Origin: Myxococcales bacterium
GTDB taxonomy: Bacteria > Myxococcota_A > Polyangia > Polyangiales > JAFGIB01
NCBI GenBank assembly: GCA_028817905.1
Contig: JAPPOR010000919.1
Span: forward strand, 1-42,557
Length of the DNA stretch: 42,557 nucleotides
Direction of reading: 5' to 3'
Shown here: one piece after another, positions 32,200-38,556 of the stretch
Layout: each line of letters begins with the position of its first letter
Position numbering within the stretch: position 1 is the stretch's first letter
Translations under genes and position numbers: made by a program
The notes under the pieces: generated by a model
What the model was told of the DNA's origin: nothing
Database searches by the model: none
Seen by the model: the letters and a program-made list of their open reading frames with translations, nothing else

Positions 32200-34215
32200 A
32201 TGGATTGGCTCAAACTTCCTTTTACTCGAACCACCCTGACCGCGCTCGCAGCGCCAACGATGTTGGCCGTGGCTTGCGGGGGCGAAGTCGGAGGTAAACA
32301 CGGAGAACCGGGGCCATCGGGGACCGGCAAGCCAGATCAGGTGAGCGACGCGGGCGACACGCAGCAGGACGCCGCGCCAGACTCAGGCATGAACCGCGAA
32401 GCGGACGCCACCGTGCCCACCTCATCCCCAGGTGACGACACGTACGGCGTGTGTTCACCGGACGAGATCTGCTGGGAGCTGCCCGGGCCCCAGGGCCATA
32501 CCCTGCACGCCGTCCACGCAGTCGCCAGCGACGATGTCTGGGCTGTCGGAGAACTAGGCACGGTGCTGCGCTTCGACGGCACCGGCTTCATCCGCCATCA
32601 AGTAGACAGCCAGGCCAGCCTGCGTGCGGTCCACGCCCACGGGAAGCACGTATGGGTGGTGGGAGACCAGGGGACGGTCCTGCACTTCGATGGCGATGCT
32701 TGGGAGAAACATGACGTCGACGCGATCGTCGACGGCTCCAAGGGAAGTCATACCGGAAACCTGTTCGGGGTATTCGCCGCCAGCAGCGACGCGGTGTGGA
32801 TCGTCGGCCACTCGGGCGTAGCGGGAGCCGTTGGCTTCTACGACGGAGACGCATGGCACGACCAGTCCCTGGGCGCAGACACGAGCCGTGTCCTGCGAGC
32901 GGTCTGGGGCGCCGCCCAGGACGACGTTTGGGCCGTCGGCGATGAGGGCACGGTTCGCCATTACGACGGCACCGGGTGGCTACGCCCGACGAGCCCTACG
33001 GGTGAGAGTCTACATGCGGTCCACGGGGCCGCCGTCAACGAAGTCTGGATGGTAGGGGACGAAGGCACCGCCATACGCTGGGACGGTCAGAGGTTGGCCA
33101 AAGCGCCCGATGGCATCCACGGCCAGTTCCGCGCGGTGGTCGTCGACGGGATGCCGACCGAAACGACCGCATCCGATGATGGACCTGGCGGCGGGGGCGA
33201 CGCGGCGGTCGGGCCACCGGCCCGCGTATGGGTGTTCGGAAGCGAAGGCCGCATCTTCCGCTACAACGACGTGGGCTGGACCGCGTTCGCGAGCGGGGAT
33301 CGGCGCAGCATTCTGGGTGCAACCGGCTTGGCCGAAAGTGAACTGATGGCCGTCGGCGAAGGCGGACTCACGCAGCTGTACCGTGCCGAGGAGCGCGCCA
33401 CCCTATCCTACGGCTCGGACCGAAGCTTCCTCTCGCTCTTCGGGATGCCCAGTGGCGAGCTCTGGAACGTGGGCGATGAGGTCCTGCGCGCTCGGGACAA
33501 CGGATGGTACGTAGTCGAAAGCGCCCGCAGCCGGTCGCTGTTCGCTGCGTGGGGTGACGCAGATGGGGTGTGGGCCGTCGGCACGGCTGGAACCGTACTC
33601 CGTTTCCGCGACGGGGAGGTCGAGGACCTGTCACCGCCCGGTCTCGCCGGTGCCTGGCTCCGGTCTGTCTGGGGGGCGGGTGGTACGGTCTGGGTCGTGG
33701 GGCACGCGGGTGTCGCGGCCCGGCGAAACCAAGCCGGAGACTGGATCGAGATGGAGGTCGCGGCCGGAACGGACCTGATGGACGTCTGGGGGCTGGCCGA
33801 CGACGACATGTGGATCGTGGGGGACGGCGCGACCGCCCTGCACTGGAATGGTGGCAGCTGGTTGGCTCTACCGATTGGCGATGCGATTGGGGCGGAGGCA
33901 AGCCTACGCTCCATCTGGGGCCCGGCGCCCGACAACGTGTGGGCCGTCGGAAGCTTGGGCACAATCGCCCACTGGAACGGTGCCGTATGGGAGGACCAAT
34001 CGATCGAGGGCACGTTTACGCTCAACGACGTTTGGGGCCCTTCTAAAGACGAGATCTACGCGGTCGGAACCGGCGGAACGGTTCTACGCTTCGACGGCGA
34101 GCGCTGGACGCCCCTCGCGAGCGGGACCGACCGAGCACTGCAAGCCGTCGGCCCGGGGCCCGATGGCCGCGTCCGCGTAGCGGGGCTCGACGGCACGGTA
34201 TTGGTGGTCCGCTAG
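32200..34215 (+). CDS. Beta-propeller-like lipoprotein, 14 'WAVGxxGTV' repeats
   Basis: 671 aa from ATG 32200; GTG 32191 would overlap the previous TGA by 4 nt and is also possible. The track start 31567 lies inside the preceding gene. Signal MDWLKLPFTRTTLTALAAPTMLAVAC gives Cys26. A Asp/Gly-rich linker (about 27-80) leads to roughly 14 repeats of 35-45 residues with pattern L-x-A-V-(H/W)-G-x(4)-D-(V/D)-W-A-V-G-x-x-G-T-V-L-(R/H)-(F/W)-D-G. Fourteen blade-like units would suit two seven-bladed propellers. Unit 6 is followed by or contains a Gly/Asp-rich insertion (DDGPGGGGDA). Exported propellers often mediate binding; no catalytic residues are recognisable. Confidence 0.85.
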   Translation: MDWLKLPFTRTTLTALAAPTMLAVACGGEVGGKHGEPGPSGTGKPDQVSDAGDTQQDAAPDSGMNREADATVPTSSPGDDTYGVCSPDEICWELPGPQGHTLHAVHAVASDDVWAVGELGTVLRFDGTGFIRHQVDSQASLRAVHAHGKHVWVVGDQGTVLHFDGDAWEKHDVDAIVDGSKGSHTGNLFGVFAASSDAVWIVGHSGVAGAVGFYDGDAWHDQSLGADTSRVLRAVWGAAQDDVWAVGDEGTVRHYDGTGWLRPTSPTGESLHAVHGAAVNEVWMVGDEGTAIRWDGQRLAKAPDGIHGQFRAVVVDGMPTETTASDDGPGGGGDAAVGPPARVWVFGSEGRIFRYNDVGWTAFASGDRRSILGATGLAESELMAVGEGGLTQLYRAEERATLSYGSDRSFLSLFGMPSGELWNVGDEVLRARDNGWYVVESARSRSLFAAWGDADGVWAVGTAGTVLRFRDGEVEDLSPPGLAGAWLRSVWGAGGTVWVVGHAGVAARRNQAGDWIEMEVAAGTDLMDVWGLADDDMWIVGDGATALHWNGGSWLALPIGDAIGAEASLRSIWGPAPDNVWAVGSLGTIAHWNGAVWEDQSIEGTFTLNDVWGPSKDEIYAVGTGGTVLRFDGERWTPLASGTDRALQAVGPGPDGRVRVAGLDGTVLVVR

Positions 34216-34248
34216 CGACCTGGCAGGGCACAACATTCGAGGCTACGC

Positions 34249-35658
34249 TTGTCGGCGCGATTCGCGCGAAAGCGGGGTACCGTGAGCTCCTCGTCCAGCA
34301 AGCAAGCACCCGCACCCGCCAGCACAGTCCTGAGCTGGGAGCACAGCTCCCTTTCGCATCTGCTCTCACTGGCATGGCCGATCGTCGTCTCGATGATCTC
34401 GTACAGCACGATGACGCTCGTGGACACGCTGTTCGTGGGCCGGATTGGCCCGCACGCTCTGGCCGGGGTCGGGCTCGGCGGGATCTACGGCTTCATCCTG
34501 ATCTGCTTTCCGATGGGCCTGCTGGGCGCCGTGAAGATCCTGGTCTCCCAGGCTGTGGGCGCCGGACGCCCGCACCGCGTAGCGGCGTTCCTAGGCGCCG
34601 GCATCTGGCTCGGTCTGGGGTTCGGTGTCGTGGTGGTGGCGCTGGGGTTCGCGATGACCCTCATCTTTCCCCTCTTCAGCGCAACCGTGGAAAGTGGCCA
34701 GGCAGCATCTCAATACCTGGCGGTCCGCATTCTAGGAGCTCCGGCATATTTCGTCCGTACGGCCGTCGAACAGGCACGCATCGGCCTGGGAGATTCCCGC
34801 TCGCCAATGCACGTAGCGGTAGTCGCCAATCTGAGCAATGTACTGTTCGACTACCTGTTCATCATCGAACTCGACCAGGGGGTGCAAGGAGCCGGAGCGG
34901 CCACCGCCCTGTCGAACCTGGTGGGCATGGTGCTGATGCTGGGGCTGCAACGCCGGGAAGGCTTCGGCCTGCGCGTCGCGTGCTGGAAGGATGCCCGGGC
35001 CGTCCTGCGCTTGGGGATTCCCAGCGGAGCGCAGTTCGGGCTGGAGGTGGGCGGTTACGCAGCGATGGTCAGCATCGTCACGTACATCTCTGAACCCGAC
35101 GCGGCTGCCAATCAGATTGCGATTCAGGTGCTGCACTTCGGCTTCCTGCCCGCCATGGCCCTGGGAGACGCAGCGTCGGTCATGGCCGGGCAGGCCGTGG
35201 GCGCGGGCAGACGGGACCTGGTGCAGCAGGTCGCCGCGAGATCGCTCATCCCCACCATCCTGTACGCCGCCCTATGCAGCGCCGTATTCCTGTTGGGCGG
35301 TCGGCAGATCGCCGCCGCCTTCACCAACGACGCAAGGCTGATCGACCTGACCGTGCGCCTGCTGGTGCTGGCCGCGATCTTTCAGCTCGCCGACGGCGTC
35401 AATATCGTGGCCCGCTGCGTGCTGCGGGGCACCGGCGACGTGCGCTTCGTTGCATGGGCGGGGATCGCGTTGACGTGGGCCCTCACACCCCCGCTCACCT
35501 GGTTTCTTGGCCACGATCTAGGTCTGGGGGCCGTCGGTGGCTGGCTCGGCCTGACCGCGGAGGTGTTCATCGGCGCAGCCGCCTTTTGGCTGCGCCTGCG
35601 CAGCAACCGTTGGTACAGCGCAGCCGATCGCTCGGTCGCGGAGCTCCACGCTGGCTAG
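34249..35658 (+). CDS. MATE family efflux transporter
   Basis: 469 aa, typical for MATE/NorM exporters, which expel cationic drugs or metabolites using Na+ or H+ gradients. After a Ser/Ala-rich N-terminus come about 12 hydrophobic segments; family landmarks are MISYSTMTLVDTLFVGRIG, QAVGAGR (twice, at about 101 and 320, reflecting the internal two-fold repeat), RILGAPAYFV, FDYLFI and 'NIVARCVLRGTGDVRF'. The start is TTG 34249 preceded at 6 nt by GAGG; GTG 34282 is an alternative that drops 11 residues. It begins 33 nt after the propeller gene with no terminator between, so it may belong to the lipoprotein transcript, but a link in function is not evident. Confidence 0.92.
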   Translation: MSARFARKRGTVSSSSSKQAPAPASTVLSWEHSSLSHLLSLAWPIVVSMISYSTMTLVDTLFVGRIGPHALAGVGLGGIYGFILICFPMGLLGAVKILVSQAVGAGRPHRVAAFLGAGIWLGLGFGVVVVALGFAMTLIFPLFSATVESGQAASQYLAVRILGAPAYFVRTAVEQARIGLGDSRSPMHVAVVANLSNVLFDYLFIIELDQGVQGAGAATALSNLVGMVLMLGLQRREGFGLRVACWKDARAVLRLGIPSGAQFGLEVGGYAAMVSIVTYISEPDAAANQIAIQVLHFGFLPAMALGDAASVMAGQAVGAGRRDLVQQVAARSLIPTILYAALCSAVFLLGGRQIAAAFTNDARLIDLTVRLLVLAAIFQLADGVNIVARCVLRGTGDVRFVAWAGIALTWALTPPLTWFLGHDLGLGAVGGWLGLTAEVFIGAAAFWLRLRSNRWYSAADRSVAELHAG

Positions 35659-35661
35659 CCC

Positions 35662-35685
35662 GGGAAAGGGCACCCGCCCTTTCCC
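35662..35685 (+). terminator. Hairpin after the MATE gene
   Basis: GGGAAAGGGC, loop ACCC, GCCCTTTCCC: a perfect 10-bp stem starting 3 nt after the MATE stop codon, without a T-run. Confidence 0.7.
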
Positions 35686-36090
35686 CGTCGCGGCGAAGTC
35701 TCCCTATGGACACCCGCCCGTCGCCCTTTCCGCGGGTCGCACCGCTTCGCTCCGGGTGCAGACCGCAACCTCGAAAAGGGCAGTTTCGGGATGGACAGTG
35801 ACCCTACCGAGCGGTTCGTGTCGCGGGCGCGTGAGCGTAGAGGTGGTCGGGTCGTGGTCGTCTTCGCCTTGCCCCTCGGGCGGTCGACAACAGAGCGGCT
35901 CGAGAGTCCACCAGCCCAACAGCCCTTCGAGCCATCACGATTCCCAAGCGAACACGACTACGACTACGACCATGAGCACGAGCACGACCATCCCGGCGGG
36001 CGATGCTCCCGGAATCGTCAACACTTCGGCTGCCTCCCCGGCAGAGCCGGCAGAGCCGGCAGAACCGGGGGATCTCCCGCGGCACACTAG
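35686..36090. other. Intergenic region with simple repeats, MATE / IsdG-like gene
   Basis: About 400 bp between convergent genes. It holds CCGCGGGTCGC and GCTCCGGGT fragments (35708-35756) also seen beside the intergenic repeat at 37.9 kb; a CGACTA/GAGCAC-type simple repeat at 35950-35990; and a 9-bp direct repeat, GGCAGAGCC twice then GGCAGAACC, at 36040-36066. ORF 35791-36090 (99 aa) would encode an odd Asp/His/Glu-rich EHDYDYDHEHEHDH stretch, but its codon use is poor and no family is recognisable; I do not call it a gene. Confidence 0.5.
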
Positions 36091-36441
36091 CTACCCGTCG
36101 GTGCTCAGGAAGACCTCGTGGACCAGGAGTTTGCTTGCACCGGCAAACATCTCCTTGGGAGGGCGGTTCCTGTGGGCCTCCGCGAAAGCTTCGCTGTTCG
36201 TCCATGCTTCGAAGTCGGCCATGCTGCGCCACCAGGTCTTGACCTCGTAGAAGCCCTGCTCCTCAGGATCGTCCACGAAACGTCCAGCTTCGTGGTCGAA
36301 TCTCATCGGTCGCGGTCGGTGGACCTCATTGCGCACGAATCCGGGCGCCTGATCCACCAGATGCACGCGGTTTCTGAAACGGTCCTCGAAATCGGCCTCG
36401 TATCCCTCGGAAACGGGAATGCGATTGGTCACCACGATCAT
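36091..36441 (-). CDS. IsdG-like haem-degrading monooxygenase (ABM fold)
   Basis: 116 aa from ATG 36441, fixed by AGGAGG 7 nt upstream; the track start at 36525 adds unrelated sequence. Small dimeric ferredoxin-like enzymes of this family open the haem ring to release iron. The catalytic Asn-Trp-His triad known from IsdG (N7, W67, H77) can be placed at Asn6 (TNRIPV), Trp80 (FEAW) and His90 (FAEAH), with the Trp-to-His spacing of 10 conserved. An insertion of about 15 residues (around 44-62, RPMRFDHEAG) separates the two halves relative to short homologues. Cytoplasmic. The gene diverges from the CPBP protease across 78 bp. General ABM monooxygenases are the alternative. Confidence 0.82.
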   Translation of the reverse strand: MIVVTNRIPVSEGYEADFEDRFRNRVHLVDQAPGFVRNEVHRPRPMRFDHEAGRFVDDPEEQGFYEVKTWWRSMADFEAWTNSEAFAEAHRNRPPKEMFAGASKLLVHEVFLSTDG

Positions 36442-36519
36442 GAGTTTGCCTCCTGTCTGTTCGCGGGTCTGCCACGGGAAAGGGGACGATGCACATCCCC
36501 GTATAGTATAAGGTTGGCG
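36442..36519. promoter_or_regulatory. Short divergent promoter region
   Basis: Both the IsdG-like gene (minus) and the CPBP gene (plus) must be controlled from these 78 bp or within their coding ends. AGGAGG for the minus gene is at 36449-36454. GTATAGTATAAGG at 36501-36513 contains possible -10 hexamers on both strands (TATAGT plus, TATACT minus), but no matching -35 is clear. Confidence 0.35.
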
Positions 36520-37776
36520 ATGCAAGCCCGCCTTTCGGCTGTGGGCCTAGGAGCCGGTCTAGCCCTGATCACCCTTGGTCTCACGGTCGGCCTTGCCCGG
36601 GTCTACCACCTGGAGCAGAACGAGGTCGAGCACCAGGGACCCCTACGTCCACTGGCCGATCACCAAAAGGCGCCCGGCAGCACGAAGCTTAGCGCCCGCT
36701 TGACGAAGCTCGAGCTCCAGGCGGGAACCCAGGCCGTCTTTGAGATCTGCAGCGCGGACGGCCTTCGGGAACGATGGCAGGATGCGCTCGGCTTCGCAGT
36801 ATTCCAGTTGGAACCCATGCGCCTGATGCTGCGGGTGGAACTCGACGCCGCCCACCTCGAGATGGTGCGGCGCAACGAGCACGGCGGCTGCCTGCAGCTC
36901 GGCTCCGGCCGGGTCGAGGAGCCCGGTCGCTACAGCGTCGACGCAGTGTGGCCAGAGCGCCCGCCAGAGGAGGCACTGACGCGCGTGCCGATCCGGGCGA
37001 GGGTACTCGCGCGGCAGCCGCTTTCGGGCTTCGACCACTGGCCGGTCGCCGCGATCGCGCTAGGTGGTCTGGCATTGCTGGCCCTGGGTTGGAGCCAGCA
37101 CCCCCGCGCCGAAGGGCGCAGCACGAGTGAGACCGGATCGAAGGCAGATGCACCCGGGGTTCGGTGGCGGGACCCCCGACCGCCGTACCTCTGGATCGGA
37201 GCGGCCCTGCTCGCAGTGGTCGGGGTGGCGCAGCTGCCCCTGTGGGGTCCCACCCTGGGCCTATCCAAGGGTCTCTTGATCGCGCTTCTGCAGGTAGCCG
37301 TCGTGATCATGTGGAAGGTCAAGCGGGGTACGCTGCCGCTGTCGCGACCCCGTCACCCAAGGCTCACGCTGGTCGCCGCTTGTTGCGCCTGCCCGCTGCT
37401 GGTCGCCAATGCCCGCTGGGCGCTTCGCTTCATCCCGAGTTCCGGACAAGCGCCGATCGAAACGTTTATTTCGTGGCCGAGCGGCATGTTGGCCTTTGCG
37501 CTGCTCGGCGCGCTGCTCCCACTGGTTGAGGAGCTCTTCTTTCGTGGGTTTCTTCTCGGAGCATTGCTAACCCTGGGTACGTGGCCGGCAGCAGCGCTAT
37601 CGCTCCTCTTCTTCTGGGCCCTCCACCTGCAGCAGAGCTGGGGCAACTGGGGAGCCCTGTGGGCGATCTTGGCTACCGGCGTGGTGGCCACGGGACTGCG
37701 TCTGGCCTCCGGATCGGTCCTCCCGGGAGCCCTGGCCCACATGCTCTACAACCTGGTACTTTCCCTGCGCCTCTAG
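36520..37776 (+). CDS. CPBP-family intramembrane protease with N-terminal periplasmic segment
   Basis: 418 aa from ATG 36520 (AAGG 6 nt upstream); the 36118 track start is wrong because it crosses the divergent gene. A first membrane helix (about 5-25) is followed by ~150 soluble residues, a second helix (about 178-196, VAAIALGGLALLALGW) and a C-terminal bundle of about six helices. That bundle carries the CPBP/Abi motifs: EELFFRG at Glu337-Glu338...Arg342, His369 (ALHLQQS) and His407 with N411 (HMLYN). These are the glutamate, arginine and histidine positions of Rce1-like CAAX/glutamic proteases. The extra N-terminal soluble segment is unusual and unrecognised. Substrate unknown. Confidence 0.85.
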   Translation: MQARLSAVGLGAGLALITLGLTVGLARVYHLEQNEVEHQGPLRPLADHQKAPGSTKLSARLTKLELQAGTQAVFEICSADGLRERWQDALGFAVFQLEPMRLMLRVELDAAHLEMVRRNEHGGCLQLGSGRVEEPGRYSVDAVWPERPPEEALTRVPIRARVLARQPLSGFDHWPVAAIALGGLALLALGWSQHPRAEGRSTSETGSKADAPGVRWRDPRPPYLWIGAALLAVVGVAQLPLWGPTLGLSKGLLIALLQVAVVIMWKVKRGTLPLSRPRHPRLTLVAACCACPLLVANARWALRFIPSSGQAPIETFISWPSGMLAFALLGALLPLVEELFFRGFLLGALLTLGTWPAAALSLLFFWALHLQQSWGNWGALWAILATGVVATGLRLASGSVLPGALAHMLYNLVLSLRL

Positions 37777-37898
37777 GCTGAAGCTTCCCGAAGGGAAGCT
37801 CCAGGTCAGCCCCTTTGGTCCACGGACAAGAGCCACGCGGCCCTCTCCCTCCGCCGGCAAAAAGCCGGCCGGGGCCCCCTCTCCCGCGGGTCGCGTGC
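37777..37898 (+). repeat. Structured intergenic repeat, copy A
   Basis: About 120 bp, related in inverted orientation to 41294-41417. It starts right after the CPBP stop. It includes hairpin AGCTTCCC-GAA-GGGAAGCT (37782-37800), the shared core CCACGCGGCCCTCTC, GCCGGCAAAAAGCCGGC and GGGGCCCCCTCTCC. The first hairpin may terminate the CPBP transcript. Confidence 0.75.
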
Positions 37899-37909
37899 GC
37901 TAGCGCACG
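37894..37909. repeat. Perfect 16-bp palindrome
   Basis: CGTGCGCTAGCGCACG directly follows repeat copy A and is flanked by CCGCGGGTCG and GGTCGGGCTCCGGG. It could be an operator or part of the repeat's folded structure. Confidence 0.7.
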
Positions 37910-38031
37910 GGTCGGGCTCCGGGTCCCCGTTTGTCTTGGCCGTCACGCCCAACGCGACTCCCGACCGTGCCAAGCCGCACCGTGCGGCAAACCGGCTTTC
38001 TCACTCGCGCAAGAAATGATAACTAGCCTGC

Positions 38032-38472
38032 ATGTCGACACTCAAGGAATTGCTGGGGACGGACAAGCGCTCGGTCGTCATTGCGGACTCCCTTCGTGTC
38101 CTGGATGCCGAAGTCGCGGACAAGGGCGGGCTCGGCGGCATGGCGGTCAAGACCGCATACAAGATCGTCAAGGGGGTTAGCCCGGACTTCCTCGAGAAGG
38201 TCGTCGATGTGCTGTTCGACGACTTCATGGATGCCCTCGACCCCATCTATCAGGAGGCGGTTTCCGCCGGAACGAGCCCAAGAGCGCAGCTGGTCCAGAA
38301 CACCAATCGCGTGGCGGACGCCCTGCTCAGCATCACGGATCGGCGAGCGCAGACTGCAAAGAATGCTGTCGTGAAGAAGTCGTATGAGAAGCTGCGCGGC
38401 AGTGCCAAGAAGCACGTCGAGGCGGCCGTACCCCGCCTGGGCGAGCTGCTCGAACGTCACGTGGGCAGCTAA
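38032..38472 (+). CDS. Small DUF6918-like protein of unknown function
   Basis: 146 aa, soluble, without signal or membrane segment, rich in charged helices. The pattern 'DAEVADKGGLGGMAVKTAYK', 'VSPDFLEKVVDVLFDDFMDAL', VADALLSITDRRA and 'YEKLRGSAKKHVEAAVPRLG' matches a family I recall as DUF6918, found mainly in actinobacteria and myxobacteria; the number is from memory. Function unknown. The ATG at 38032 has no obvious Shine-Dalgarno (ACTAGCCTGC before it). It is followed 84 bp later by the aminopeptidase gene, and the two are enclosed by the inverted repeats. Confidence 0.8.
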   Translation: MSTLKELLGTDKRSVVIADSLRVLDAEVADKGGLGGMAVKTAYKIVKGVSPDFLEKVVDVLFDDFMDALDPIYQEAVSAGTSPRAQLVQNTNRVADALLSITDRRAQTAKNAVVKKSYEKLRGSAKKHVEAAVPRLGELLERHVGS

Positions 38473-38556
38473 GCCGCACCCGCAAGCCCTGCGAATCGAC
38501 GCAGAACCACACGGCAAGCGCCCAAGAACCGTCGCACATAGCTCGGCCCTGACCGA

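Noticed and set aside
35791-36090. 99-aa ORF with EHDYDYDHEHEHDH metal-binding-like stretch
   Set aside because: The stretch comes from a short simple DNA repeat; codon use is poor, spacing to AAGGG is long, and overlapping frames look equally odd.
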